A stretch of DNA of 64,000 nucleotides from Caulifigura coniformis (lineage in GTDB: Bacteria > Planctomycetota > Planctomycetia > Planctomycetales > Planctomycetaceae). Within the stretch, counting starts at the first letter, position 1. Every line of letters begins with the position of its first letter. Under the pieces are notes generated by a model. That model had not been told where the DNA came from, made no database searches, and worked only from the letters and a program-made list of their open reading frames with translations. The stretch spans positions 4,662,314-4,726,313 of the forward strand of contig NZ_CP036271.1 of assembly GCF_007745175.1 (NCBI RefSeq), given 5' to 3'. Below, in pieces: positions 26,954-36,775 of this stretch. The translations under genes were made by a program, and so were the position numbers.

Positions 26954-28705
26954 GTGGGCGACACCGTGTCCGCCATTGACGACGCCACTCCGCCCCGCCC
27001 GGCGGCCCCGATCGCGCCGCGCGTCAAGCTGCTGCTCGTCGATGATCATCCCGACCAGCTCCTCGTCCTGGAAACGCTCCTCGCGGAACTCGGACAGGAG
27101 CTGATCCGGGCCAACTCGGGCCGTGAGGCGCTGCGCCAGTGCCTCCAGCATGATTTCGCCCTCATCCTGATGGACGTCAACATGCCCGGGATGGACGGGT
27201 TCGAGACCGCCTCCCTCATTCGCAGCCGTCCGAAATCCCGCCAGACGCCCATCATCTTCGTCACGGCCTACGACGAAACCGAAACCCACGTCGCCCGCGG
27301 CTACTCCCTGGGCGCGGTCGACTACATCCACACCCCCGTCCTGCCGGAGGTCCTGCTGGCCAAGGCCTCGGTGTTTGTCGACCTCGCTCTGAGGACGGCC
27401 GAAGTCAAATGCCAGGCCGAAGAACTCGAGGAACGAGTCGCCGAGCGGACCCGCGAGCTTCAGGAACTCAATGCCACGCTGGCGGCCGAAATCGCGCAGC
27501 GCGAATCCGTCGCGCAGGATCGCATCCGTCTCCTGGCGGCCGCGGAAGAGGGCGTCCGCCGACGCGACGACTTCCTCGCCATCCTGGCCCATGAGCTGAG
27601 AAACCCCCTGGCCTCCATCGTCAGCGGCGCCGAACTCCTTCAGCTGTGCGACGACGGGGATCCCGCCTCGGAACAGGCCCGCGAAGTCATCGCCCGGCAG
27701 GCGCAGCACATGACCTCCCTGCTCCGCGACCTCCTCGACGTCTCCCGCATCACCCGCGGCAAGATCGAGCTGCACCTCGAGATGGTCGATGTCGGCCGGG
27801 CCATCAAGGAAGCGGTTCAGAACGCCGCGTCCGACCTCACCCGCGACGGACGCGAGGTCACGGTCCGTCTTCCGGAGACTCCCATCGCCATCGACGCGGA
27901 TCCGACGCGTCTGCACCAGGTCCTGATCAACCTCCTCGGAAATGCGGCCAAGTTCACGCCCCCTCGCGGCCGGATCGAGATTGCCGCCGATCGGGACGAG
28001 GGCCACGCCCGGATCCAGGTCCGCGACTCGGGCATCGGGATTCCCGAAGAACGGCTGGACGACGTCTTCGAACCCTTTGTGCAGCTCAAGGCGAACCATT
28101 CCCGCCCCTCCAGCGGGCTGGGAATCGGCCTCACGATGGTCAGGAACCTGGTGGAACTCCATCGCGGCCGGGTCGCCGTCAACAGCCGGGGCGAAAACCA
28201 GGGGACCGAGTTCACGGTCCACATCCCATTGGCCGCCCCGCGGGTCTCGGCCGAGTCGCCCGTCAAACTGTTCAGCGCACAGTCCTCCGATGGTCCCGGT
28301 CCCCGGGCCCTGCGTTTCGTGGTCATCGAAGACAACGACGACATCCGCAGCACGGTCGTCGAACTGATCCGCAAGCTCGGTCACGACGTCTGGATCGCTT
28401 CTGACGGACCGTCGGGAATCGAGATCATCGAACGCGCCCGTCCCGATGTCGCCCTCGTCGACATTGGTCTGCCTGGACTCGATGGCTACGAACTGGCCCG
28501 CCGGATCTCCGCCATCCCGGCGCTCAAAGCGACCCGGCTCGTCGCGATGACGGGCTACGGCCAGCCCGAGGACCGGCGGCGTGCGATCGAAGCCGGCTTC
28601 CAGTCGCATCTCGTGAAGCCCGTCTCTCTTGATGACTTCCGGCAGCTGACCCGGGAAATCGCTTCTGACCACGAGAAGCCTGCATCCCGCGCGGCGGTCA
28701 GCTGA
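26954..28705 (+). CDS. Hybrid histidine kinase: receiver - kinase - receiver
   Basis: A 583-aa cytoplasmic signalling protein. Residues ~24-140 form an N-terminal receiver (LLLVDDHPDQ, acceptor Asp74 in LMDVNMPGMDG). A coiled coil (residues ~150-200) leads to HisKA (AHELRNPLAS, His213), then HATPase (NLLGNAAKF, DSGIGIPEERLDDVFEPFVQ, GLGIGL). A C-terminal receiver follows (VVIEDNDD, Asp503 in LVDIGLPGLDG). Both receivers keep their acidic pocket. It follows the poly-HAMP kinase by 84 bases and is probably co-transcribed; the two may form one phosphorelay. The start is a GTG at 26954 or 26966, both with weak binding sites. Confidence 0.93.
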   Translation: MGDTVSAIDDATPPRPAAPIAPRVKLLLVDDHPDQLLVLETLLAELGQELIRANSGREALRQCLQHDFALILMDVNMPGMDGFETASLIRSRPKSRQTPIIFVTAYDETETHVARGYSLGAVDYIHTPVLPEVLLAKASVFVDLALRTAEVKCQAEELEERVAERTRELQELNATLAAEIAQRESVAQDRIRLLAAAEEGVRRRDDFLAILAHELRNPLASIVSGAELLQLCDDGDPASEQAREVIARQAQHMTSLLRDLLDVSRITRGKIELHLEMVDVGRAIKEAVQNAASDLTRDGREVTVRLPETPIAIDADPTRLHQVLINLLGNAAKFTPPRGRIEIAADRDEGHARIQVRDSGIGIPEERLDDVFEPFVQLKANHSRPSSGLGIGLTMVRNLVELHRGRVAVNSRGENQGTEFTVHIPLAAPRVSAESPVKLFSAQSSDGPGPRALRFVVIEDNDDIRSTVVELIRKLGHDVWIASDGPSGIEIIERARPDVALVDIGLPGLDGYELARRISAIPALKATRLVAMTGYGQPEDRRRAIEAGFQSHLVKPVSLDDFRQLTREIASDHEKPASRAAVS

Positions 28706-29710
28706 GGCGCCGCGAGACGAACGCCCGGGCTGCCCCGCATTTGGACTTTGAGAGCCAGCGGCGTGAGGGCGTTCCCATCGAGGCCACGTCGTCGGCCGCG
28801 AGCGCGCCAAAAGCCCCACCTCCATCCCCATCAGACGGCATCACGCGGGCCACTGCGCGGCTCAACAGGCAGGGGCGTCCTCCGCCGACGGGTTGTCGAC
28901 AACGAGATTCGTGAACCGATCGCGATTGAGAAAACGCCAAACGCGGCCCGGCGATCCGGGAGCCGAAGCGGCAGCTCTTGGCGGCTCAAAGTGCTCCGCT
29001 GACTGTCATCACCGGCACTCACAAGCAGCTCACCACCAGCGCGACAGTGATGACTCCCAGTGACAGACTGCCAAAAAGGAGATCCCAACACGGCAAAATG
29101 GGATAAATAGGGGCACGACGGAGGCGCCAAAGCTGCGTACAGCATCGACACGAATCTCGTCGCACCCAACAAGGAGTCTCGCCATCTTCCCCATTCATCC
29201 GTGATTCTCTCTCAATGTCCTGTGCAGGGTGGCGCGAGGCCGAGTGATCGACGGATGACTGCAAAACGTCGGTGATTCGATCACGCCCGATGACAGTCGT
29301 CCCGCATACAAGACGTCCATTCCCGGAATGGCTCGGAACGCGCCGCGCGATGTGGATTGAGGACCGCAGCGCAGACGATGAATCGCGGCCAGACGCCGCA
29401 GCGCCCTGCGGGGACGTCCCACCATCAGCAGCGTCCCGGCTCAGCCGGGGAACGTCCCTCCGATCGAGAACCTGCGGCACGCCGCGAGGTCGGGGGACGT
29501 TCATCTCACTCCGGGGGAGCGCTGGAAGTGAAAAGAGTCTCGCGAATCGGACGCGAAGTTCAGACCGCGACCCTTCCGTCTGCTTCATGTCCAAAGCGCG
29601 CGCCGATGCCGCGTTCATCCGGGACGACTTCACGGCGCATCGATGCGTGCGACGCCGGGCTTCGCCGTTCCGTCGCGTCCTTGTTGCAGGTCGCCCCGCG
29701 GGAGCGGAAT
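28706..29710. other. One-kilobase stretch with no convincing gene
   Basis: Between the second hybrid kinase and the 1009-aa unknown gene. Open frames here disagree between strands and have no recognisable product. It includes a compact dyad CCCGGCTCAGCCGGG near 29436-29450, and one weak candidate for a small membrane protein listed separately. It may be decayed sequence. Confidence 0.5.
29019..29198 (-). CDS. Possible small membrane protein, low support
   Basis: A 59-aa frame from the ATG at 29198 (MNGEDGETPCWVRRD) ending with one predicted membrane helix (LLFGSLSLGVITVALVVSCL). No clear ribosome binding site. It lies in an otherwise empty kilobase, so it could be chance or a remnant. Confidence 0.2.
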   Translation of the reverse strand: MNGEDGETPCWVRRDSCRCCTQLWRLRRAPIYPILPCWDLLFGSLSLGVITVALVVSCL

Positions 29711-32700
29711 TCAGGAACTGTACCTCTTTAGCGGGCGCGAATCCCCGGGCTGGCACGGAGCACTGGCCCCGGCCGATTTCTCTTTGCCCTGAGCTGGCCC
29801 TTTGCGATCGAACGTCGCCTCCAGCATCGCGGCGGCGGCATCCAGATCCGGACCTGGGCCGGCCGTCATCCTGGAATCTCGTTGCTTCAGACGCCGCTTG
29901 TGCTGGTAACGTTCAAGCCGTTCGCGCTGGCGGACCACAAATCTCGCGTTCTCTTCAGTGGGCCTCAGCCAGCAACTCTGGAAAAAGATCTCGTAGTTGG
30001 CCAGTTCCGCGCGCCCGAGCATCGGACACGGGATCTGAAAACGCTGCCTGCCGCGCAAATGTCCCAGTCGGACAAGCGCCGCGGCAAACCGTTCCAGCCG
30101 CTCGGGGCCCTGCCCTGCGACATTGAGCAGGAGGTGCCGCAGACTCTCGAATGGCGTCAGCCCCGCCGCAGCGATTTGGGACACATCGATGACGGCCGGA
30201 GGAATCGAGAACAGAAGAACACGGTAGGTGTCGAACCAGGCCGCGGGATAGCCGAGCGCGGTTTCCAGGATGGACGAAGGCTGTCCCGCCAGAATCCGCG
30301 CTTCGGTGAGCAGCGTCTCAACGGAACCCAGTCCGCGAAGCCAGAGCGCGCCTCCCAGCGGACAGGCAAACGCGATTTGCCCACGGTCGTACGACTGCAG
30401 CGCGCGGACGGCATCCCGCACCATCAAGGCATGGGGGCCGACGCTGCCCGGAATCGGAGCACCACGGTCATGGCAGTCGAGGGCCACCTGCAACAGGAAA
30501 TCGGGCTCGGCTATTCTCAGGAAGTCCGGCCATTGGCTCCGGCGAATGTGCTGCAGGCCTTCCCGGGCCCACGTGTCGAGATTGGCTGGGGTCGGCGCAG
30601 GACGGGGATCGGAACCGGGACTCGAGATGAGCACCTGCCAGTCGTCCTCGGGCACGCGAGGCCCGCCCATTCCGGAGTGCATGCCCGCAGGCTCGTCGAC
30701 TGCATCAAGAATCTGGCCCCGCTTTGGGTCGGGCCGATGCTCAGGAAGATCGAGATCCGGATCGTCGCAGCCGGTGATCGCCGCGGCGAAGCGTGGCGGG
30801 GCCAGGTGCAGCAGTGGCTCACTGCCGTTCAGAACATCCGACACCATCGTTTGAATGTGCTTTCGGCGTGCCTGGTCACCTCGCTCCGTCCGGGAGTCGT
30901 TCGCCATCGCAAAACCGTGATCCCGTGAGTGGCGCTCCACGAGGCGGGCCGCATGCTGGGCGTCAATCTGACGCCGGCGTTCAGCAAGCGGGGTTGCGGC
31001 GGGATTCTCCGGAGGGGCGCGATCCAGCACGCCTGCGACAAGGGCCTGCGACACACCCAGGGCGTCCGCAACCTGGCGCTGAGTCATTTGCCCCTGGAAC
31101 AGGTCGACGATTCGCTGCTGGAGGCGTTCGCTCAACGCGGGACGATCAAGCGGGACGGTCCGGGGATCGTCGATCCAACTCGCGCCGCGCATGCCGGCGG
31201 TCATGCCCCGGGGCTCGATCAGCATCGCGAGTTGGCCCAGATTCAGACGCACTTCGGCAATCCACGCGCCGCCAGGCCTTCGATCGTCAGGCGCGCTGCG
31301 GAACACGATCGACTCGATGATCCGCGACAACCGGTCGGGGGGCAGCTGGTCGCGCTCGATGACATCCGATAACGCCGCGGCGTTCCGGATGAACTCCGAG
31401 CAGACGGGCATGCGCTCCATCCGGCGTTTGAGAATCGCGCTCCCCTGAGCCCGCTCCAGCAGCTTGCTGCGCATGCGACGCAGCGCAGGGTTGGCTTCTT
31501 CGGCGAACACCGCCTCCAGTTCCTTCACCCACGTCTGAAAGATCGGCGCCGTGAACGGCTCCCCAGAGGCAGCTCCGGGCGGCGGCGGCGGCGGCGAAGG
31601 ATTGCCCTCATCCGGAAGGGCGAGGAAATCCTCGGGGAGGACCCGGCTGCGGAAACGTTCGTAGTCAAAGTCGGCTGGCAGAGACGGCTTCAGGCCGAGG
31701 ATCGCGGTCTGGAACAGGCCGTCTACCCAGGAACGATCTCTTAAGAGGCCGATGATCCACAACGTCAGGGCGCGATTGATGCCGATCACGTTCCGGGTCG
31801 AGCTGTTTACGCAGGGCGTCGTGACCCGGCGGTGTCCGCAGGTGACGCGGAAACCCGTGCCGCTCGACTCGATTCGGGTTTTGCCGCCGCAGTGACCGCA
31901 GTGCTGGGGGACCTGATCGTGAAAGAGCCTGATCGGCTGCCGTGGCCCGGCCCTCCAGCCTCCGTCCGGCGAAAGGTAGGCCAGCCCGGCGCATTTCCGG
32001 CGGATGGCTCGCAGGATCGACATCTGCGCAAATCGCAAGCGGGCGATTCGGAAGACTCGGGGCCCTTGCGGCTCCGTCATCGAGGCCGGGAGTCGATACA
32101 CACCCGCGCCCGACTTTCGGAAGAGGAGACTGACGGCGCGGCGCCGTTGGCGTTCGGGCCGTCCCTCAAGGCGGGCCGATTCTCGCGCGGCAAGTTCCGA
32201 CAGCGGGGCGCCGCACAGGAAGCCATGCTGCAGATTCGCGATCACCACTTCGGGGAAGCGCGGGTGGATCAGTACGCCTGGCCGGAACTGCAGGTCCTCC
32301 AGGACGCGCCATTCAACGGCCTTCCCTGGAACGCCGAACAATCGAAGGATCAGCTCGTGCCGACAGACCGGACAACGAAACGGGCGTCCGATCGCGAGGA
32401 CCGCGGGCTGAGTGACGCTGTCTTCGGGGACCGGGCGATCGTTGAGGCACGTCCTGCACCGGGGACAGCGCAGTTCGGGCTCGTCAGGGCCGTAAGGCCG
32501 CGACAGATCGACAAAGTCCCGCGGGAGCCCCCGCAGGCGCCCACGCCTGATGAGTTCCGACGACGGAAGAGAATTAACGTGTTGATCCGTCGACGGGCTC
32601 TCGAAGCCTGGCCCGACTTCCGTAAAGGCGGCACCGGTCCGGACGCCCACACGGGGCAGTTCGGGGAGTGGCTGGAACAGTTGCCCATGAGTCAGGCCGC

Positions 32701-32740
32701 GGTGACCCCACATCCCCGTCTGTTCGACGGAATCCTCCAT
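29711..32740 (-). CDS. Very large unrecognised protein with Cys clusters and helix-turn-helix (1009 aa)
   Basis: I do not recognise this protein. Visible features: zinc-ribbon-like Cys clusters at residues 92-126 (CPRCRTC, then CPVC) and 281-301 (CGHCGGK, then TCGH); a Pro-rich linker near 382-388; a helix-turn-helix at ~549-575 (MTQRQVADALGVSQALVAGV); a motif at 812-845 (TEARILAGQPSSILETAL, then YRVLLFSI) that is also found in the upstream protein; and a basic tail (QHKRRLKQRDSRM). No signal peptide or membrane helix. ATG 32740 has GGGAG 8-10 bases upstream. It starts 21 bases after the stop of the 821-aa gene, so the two form an operon. A nucleic-acid-binding role is inferred from the clusters and helix-turn-helix. 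Confidence 0.8.
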   Translation of the reverse strand: MEDSVEQTGMWGHRGLTHGQLFQPLPELPRVGVRTGAAFTEVGPGFESPSTDQHVNSLPSSELIRRGRLRGLPRDFVDLSRPYGPDEPELRCPRCRTCLNDRPVPEDSVTQPAVLAIGRPFRCPVCRHELILRLFGVPGKAVEWRVLEDLQFRPGVLIHPRFPEVVIANLQHGFLCGAPLSELAARESARLEGRPERQRRRAVSLLFRKSGAGVYRLPASMTEPQGPRVFRIARLRFAQMSILRAIRRKCAGLAYLSPDGGWRAGPRQPIRLFHDQVPQHCGHCGGKTRIESSGTGFRVTCGHRRVTTPCVNSSTRNVIGINRALTLWIIGLLRDRSWVDGLFQTAILGLKPSLPADFDYERFRSRVLPEDFLALPDEGNPSPPPPPPGAASGEPFTAPIFQTWVKELEAVFAEEANPALRRMRSKLLERAQGSAILKRRMERMPVCSEFIRNAAALSDVIERDQLPPDRLSRIIESIVFRSAPDDRRPGGAWIAEVRLNLGQLAMLIEPRGMTAGMRGASWIDDPRTVPLDRPALSERLQQRIVDLFQGQMTQRQVADALGVSQALVAGVLDRAPPENPAATPLAERRRQIDAQHAARLVERHSRDHGFAMANDSRTERGDQARRKHIQTMVSDVLNGSEPLLHLAPPRFAAAITGCDDPDLDLPEHRPDPKRGQILDAVDEPAGMHSGMGGPRVPEDDWQVLISSPGSDPRPAPTPANLDTWAREGLQHIRRSQWPDFLRIAEPDFLLQVALDCHDRGAPIPGSVGPHALMVRDAVRALQSYDRGQIAFACPLGGALWLRGLGSVETLLTEARILAGQPSSILETALGYPAAWFDTYRVLLFSIPPAVIDVSQIAAAGLTPFESLRHLLLNVAGQGPERLERFAAALVRLGHLRGRQRFQIPCPMLGRAELANYEIFFQSCWLRPTEENARFVVRQRERLERYQHKRRLKQRDSRMTAGPGPDLDAAAAMLEATFDRKGPAQGKEKSAGASAPCQPGDSRPLKRYSS

Positions 32741-32761
32741 GATGATGCTCCCAAGGAGTGC

Positions 32762-35227
32762 TCAATGGTGTTCGGACGAGACGGATTTGCGGCGACCTGA
32801 CTGGGCCGTTCGAGCGAGACTTTTCTGCTTTTGAACAGCAAACCGCTGGTACAGCGTTTTCACCTGCCGGACGGCGGCCGCATCGCTCCCGAGACGATGC
32901 AGGACCCAGCGGAACTCACGTTCCAGGTGATGTTCCCGCGTCAACGGTGTCTCGAACGACTGGAACGGGACGATCGTCGGCGCGGCGAGATGCAGGTGCT
33001 GCAGAGCCTCATGCAGCCCTGCTCGGCCCTCGGAGGTGACGATCTCGCTCAAGTAAGTTTTGATGCGGAACGGGCTTTGATCAGCCTCTGCATAGGCAGG
33101 TGGCGCGTCCGCGTATCCACCTGGGGAAGCCGGATCCAGAAACAGGAACTGGTAGATTTCGATCACGTCGGCCGAAAGGCCGATCGACGTTGCCAGTGCG
33201 CCGGGAGAATCCCTGACAGTCAGTCGAGCATCCACGATGACGCGCAGCACAGGGTGCGAGCGAAGCTGGAGCGCCCGGTATTCGGGCCAGTGACGATCAG
33301 CTCGCCCGCACTCAATGGCCCTCAGCACAGACGCGACGCGACGCAGGACGACAGCATCTGCGGACGAAGGCAGCCACTCGCCGTCATCGACCGCCCTGAG
33401 GACAGTACGAAAGCGCCGGTCAACATGACGACGAATTCCGCCATGACTGGTCTCGCCGGTCAACAGAGATTGCCGTGGCGTCAGCGGCAGTTCCGTCTCT
33501 GCCAGCCAGGACGCCGCCAGCTTCGTTGGGCCTGGCGGCTCACGCTGACTGGGCTGGGCGGCCGTGTGCGGCCGTTTCGGTATTAGCGGTGGCAACCGGA
33601 ATCCCAACTCTGGCTCGGTTGCGTGAAGGGGCAGCCCTCGGCAGTAATTCGTGACCAGGTCTTTGAGCGCCGCAAGGATCGGCCTCGACTCCAGCCCGGG
33701 TGACGATCTCGCAGGGCCTTTTGATTGACGGTCCGCATTGGCCAGCGGACCGCCTGCTGCAAAGCCCGAGAATGTCCGTTCGGTCTCGCACTGGGCATCT
33801 GTCCCGTGCAGGGCTGCGACGACAGCTGATGGCGACGCGCCCAGTTCGGTAGCGATCTCGTCGGGGCCTCGGCCCATAGCCGACAGCCGATCGACGTTCA
33901 TCGCGACAACGTTGGACAGACGGTCGCCGTCGAGAGTGGCCCAGATCCGGCATGGCACACTGACGAGCCGCCGACGCAGTCCCGAGGCACACTGAACATC
34001 GACGCCGACCAGCCTGCAGATCCCGACGGGATCGATCTCAAGCGGGATGGGCCCGAACCGCCCCCCTTTCCCATCGGGTGACACGGTCAAGGTGACCTTT
34101 TGGCGACCCAGGACGGCGGCAAGGAGCGAACGATCACTTAAGTTCCTGTCCAAGCGGCTGGCGAGATGACTGATCCTCTTGACAAAGTCGGCCAGCGACG
34201 GGGCCAGCGCTCGCCGATGGCGTGAGACCGCCTCGGCCAACCGATTTTCGCAGGCGCGGACCATGTTTCGCTCGGGATCGGTGGATAGATTCTGGCGGCA
34301 GTCCTTCAGCGATTGCCAGAGCGCCTGTCGCGCCCGCGGCAGTGCCAGTTCTCGGGACGTGGACTCCGCCGGTAAGGATTCGGAGCCATCGTCAGGATTG
34401 GGAAAGACCGCGCGGTAGAACGCGACCAAGTCGCCGCCACGAAGCGCCTCCGCGATCGCGAACTCGAGACACACCTCAGCCGCGGTCATTGACGAGGCCG
34501 GCTTCAGGGACGACTTCCGGAGCCAGGATTCGCAGTGGGGACAGCTGTCGGGCAGGCGCCGCGGACTGGGAATGGCCAGCGTCGCCCCGCAGCACGCGAA
34601 TCTGATCGCAAGAGGATGGTCACCCGTCAGTTTTGCCTCGCGCAGACTGTGCCGCAGTACCGACCATTCAGCCTGGCTGACTTGCTGCCTGCCGGATCGA
34701 AAAGTCCACTCCCAAGCGGCGTCAGGTTGGTCACCGGCTCGCTCGCGGCCGATTCCGAGACTGCGCCGACTCCCCCACAAGACCTGGACCCTGGCGGCAG
34801 TCCAGGCACTCTCCCGGGGAACAAGCCGGTTCAGACAGGTGATGGTTTCGGGCAACGTTCGCCCGTTCAGCGCCGCGGCGACCGCCAGCAGGCGGGCGCG
34901 CTCAATGGTTGATGACTGCCGAGCATCGAGAAGTTCTAGTTGCTCGGGTTCACTGACGGATCGCAGCTGGGCAATCACAGTAGCTTCACGGGCGTTCTCG
35001 AACGGCGCTGCCAGCGCCCGGCGGACTTTCGGCCACCGGTACGGAACTGCCGAGATCGATGCCGCTGGCGGGTAAGCTGCCGAATGATCGCCATGCTTTG
35101 GACGATGCTGCTGCGAGCATTCAGCCCGTTTAAGCAGGTCGCCGTCGCCATCTGCGGGCAACGATGTGCCATCGATCCCCGTCTCGGCCGAGTGCGGGAT
35201 CGCGTCCCCAGGTCCGTCATTACACAC
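32762..35227 (-). CDS. Very large unrecognised protein with Cys cluster and helix-turn-helix (821 aa)
   Basis: Unrecognised, and the first gene of a two-gene operon with the 1009-aa protein. The GTG at 35227 is preceded by AGGAGG at six bases, strong support for a start in this rare-codon position. Features: a likely disordered N-terminus (residues 1-65); a CC...CxxC cluster at 212-232 (FACCGATL, SCPHCESWL); a helix-turn-helix at ~452-475 (GPDEIATELGASPSAVVAAL); and a motif at 664-698 (VDARLTVRDSPGALATSIGL, then YQFLFLD) that matches the 812-845 motif of its partner. The shared motif and overall architecture suggest the two proteins are distant paralogues acting together. No transposase or nuclease motif is visible. 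Confidence 0.8.
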   Translation of the reverse strand: MCNDGPGDAIPHSAETGIDGTSLPADGDGDLLKRAECSQQHRPKHGDHSAAYPPAASISAVPYRWPKVRRALAAPFENAREATVIAQLRSVSEPEQLELLDARQSSTIERARLLAVAAALNGRTLPETITCLNRLVPRESAWTAARVQVLWGSRRSLGIGRERAGDQPDAAWEWTFRSGRQQVSQAEWSVLRHSLREAKLTGDHPLAIRFACCGATLAIPSPRRLPDSCPHCESWLRKSSLKPASSMTAAEVCLEFAIAEALRGGDLVAFYRAVFPNPDDGSESLPAESTSRELALPRARQALWQSLKDCRQNLSTDPERNMVRACENRLAEAVSRHRRALAPSLADFVKRISHLASRLDRNLSDRSLLAAVLGRQKVTLTVSPDGKGGRFGPIPLEIDPVGICRLVGVDVQCASGLRRRLVSVPCRIWATLDGDRLSNVVAMNVDRLSAMGRGPDEIATELGASPSAVVAALHGTDAQCETERTFSGFAAGGPLANADRQSKGPARSSPGLESRPILAALKDLVTNYCRGLPLHATEPELGFRLPPLIPKRPHTAAQPSQREPPGPTKLAASWLAETELPLTPRQSLLTGETSHGGIRRHVDRRFRTVLRAVDDGEWLPSSADAVVLRRVASVLRAIECGRADRHWPEYRALQLRSHPVLRVIVDARLTVRDSPGALATSIGLSADVIEIYQFLFLDPASPGGYADAPPAYAEADQSPFRIKTYLSEIVTSEGRAGLHEALQHLHLAAPTIVPFQSFETPLTREHHLEREFRWVLHRLGSDAAAVRQVKTLYQRFAVQKQKSLARTAQSGRRKSVSSEHH

Positions 35228-35564
35228 AGGCTGCCTCCTGCGGCCCTTACCAAGCGATCAAATTCGATATCATGCTCGCGAACATCCTGCGAAAGTCAAA
35301 GCGGAATTACGAATTGTCGAACTCCTCTTATAAAGCCCGTTGCGTCAATCGGCGACGGAACTGCTCTCCAAAACGAACCACTCACAGCACAACACGTTTC
35401 TAAATCAAGACTTACAGACCCCAGAGCCTATGCACTAGCGAGCCACAGGCCTCCCTGCATTTAATCGCTTCAAGTCTTCATATTAAAGTTCCACTTCTAT
35501 TGGAGTCGCTGTTTTTTTGACCATCCCCTGTCCGGAGAACAGGGGATCCGCAGGGATGGTTTGA
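35228..35564. other. AT-rich upstream region with hairpin
   Basis: A ~330-base gap clearly richer in A+T than its surroundings (35461-35520 is about one-third GC). It lies upstream of the 821-aa gene and should hold its promoter. It ends with a 9-base-stem hairpin at 35523-35547 (ATCCCCTGT / ACAGGGGAT) preceded by a T-run. This may be part of the end of the adjacent transposase remnant. Confidence 0.5.
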
Positions 35565-35965
35565 GCACAGGCTGTCGCCGACTGGGACGAGGAACTGGCC
35601 GCGGTGACGAACCGGATCAATGCACGATTCCAACGCCCGAAAGTTCGAGTGCGAACGGCCCTCTCTCTCAAGGGCTTCCCTGCCGCCGCTCCACGCAAGA
35701 ATGACTGGCAGGTCGCCGAATTCGCCGGCGACGAATCGCCCAGGAATGTCCAGCAGTTTATCGCCCGCGCCACCTGGAGAGTCGATGCCGTTCGTGACGA
35801 CCGCTGATCGATTGGGACCTGCATCTCCCAAGAGAATGGGCCGAGGACGCTCACCTCCGACGCGTCGCGTACATCCCCGAGGACGTGGTCTTCGCCACCA
35901 AACCAGAACTCGGACGTCAGATGGTTCAAACGGCTCTGGATGCTCAAGCTCCTGTCCGGTGGGCC
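35565..35965 (+). pseudogene. IS701-family transposase remnant with internal deletion
   Basis: Two conserved IS701-type blocks are joined out of frame. Block 1 (35565-35803) reads AVADWDEELAAV, then RKNDWQVAEFAGDESPRNVQ and TWRVDAVRDD before a stop. Block 2, in another frame from 35804, reads LIDWDLHLPREWAED and VVFATKPELGRQMVQTALDA. In intact family members these are separated by roughly 75-80 residues that include the first catalytic Asp region (the VDETGF type motif), which is missing here. The C-terminal half is also absent. Block 2 ends inside the oppositely oriented PEP-CTERM gene. Confidence 0.85.
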
Positions 35966-36597
35966 GCCCGGCGCCGTCGGCACATGCATCTGAATCCGGC
36001 TGCGAGGGGAATGAAGGTCAAGAGCATCGACGATGGCTCGGGAACGGCGCTGATCTCACTCACCGTCCCGCTGAACGCGAAGTCCATCAGCGCATAACCG
36101 CCGGTGGTTTGGGCCCCGCCATGGGCATAGAACCGGAATTCAATTGGAGCGACGACGTCCTGAAACTCTGGCAGATCGAGGTGAATGACTCCCCCTTGCC
36201 AGGGAGCTGTCCCAATGTCGGCGCCAAAGCTGTCCAGGCTGGAACGAAACGTCACGGCATCCGGACCAAACCTGAAGCGGTCGCCCGTGAATGAAAAGCT
36301 GCTGTAATCAACCTTACACCCGTCGTTGGGCGCGATCGTGAAGGCGAAATAATCATCGGGCGAAATGTCGCGGCTCCATCCGGTCACTGCATAGCTGTTT
36401 TGAGGATTCCCCGTCGGCGAAAGGCCTGGACCGCGACCGATCCCGGAAACGACGAGACCGGTGTGAACGACCTGCCCGCTCGTAAAGGAGTTCTGATCGG
36501 CAGGCGAAATGCCGACGATGTCGTTCATGAAGATGACATCCGCCCTCGCCGCACCGCACCAAGCCAGGGCAATCCCCAGCGCGTAGACCTTGAACAT
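35944..36597 (-). CDS. PEP-CTERM sorting-domain protein
   Basis: A 217-aa exported protein. It starts with a Sec signal (MFKVYALGIALAWCGAARA), has a beta-rich body without known domain, and ends in a PEP-CTERM tail: AVPEPSSMLLTFIPLAAGF then a basic run (CRRRRAAHR). PEP-CTERM proteins are processed by exosortase and are linked to exopolysaccharide in other bacteria. ATG 36597 is chosen; a GTG one codon upstream is possible. The last ~8 codons and stop overlap the IS701 remnant on the other strand, so the extreme C-terminus is probably derived from the insertion. Confidence 0.87.
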   Translation of the reverse strand: MFKVYALGIALAWCGAARADVIFMNDIVGISPADQNSFTSGQVVHTGLVVSGIGRGPGLSPTGNPQNSYAVTGWSRDISPDDYFAFTIAPNDGCKVDYSSFSFTGDRFRFGPDAVTFRSSLDSFGADIGTAPWQGGVIHLDLPEFQDVVAPIEFRFYAHGGAQTTGGYALMDFAFSGTVSEISAVPEPSSMLLTFIPLAAGFRCMCRRRRAAHRTGA

Positions 36598-36775
36598 CAC
36601 TCGATGCCCTTCTCAAGAAAGTCAAGCCCCATCGAAACCAAGATCGCATGCCCTTGTGGACCGACTGGGAGTCAGCCCCGCCCAGTAGCTCTCCTTGAGA
36701 AGATTCCCGCCCTCCTGCCCAACATCGAATATCCCAATCCACCCCACCGAACGCCATGCTCAACTTGTGGGTCTG

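Noticed and set aside
24803-28831. 1342-aa minus-strand open frame opposite the two hybrid kinases
   Set aside because: It is antisense to two clear kinase genes with recognisable motifs. Long antisense frames are expected in GC-rich coding DNA, and its translation has no family pattern.
29711-35227. Tn7/CRISPR-transposon TniQ-like operon
   Set aside because: The Cys clusters do not follow the TniQ CxxC...CxxH layout, and no TnsA/B/C-like partner or matching end repeats were found.
35523-35547. Rho-independent terminator
   Set aside because: The T-run precedes the hairpin on the plus strand and becomes an A-run after it on the minus strand, so neither direction has terminator form.
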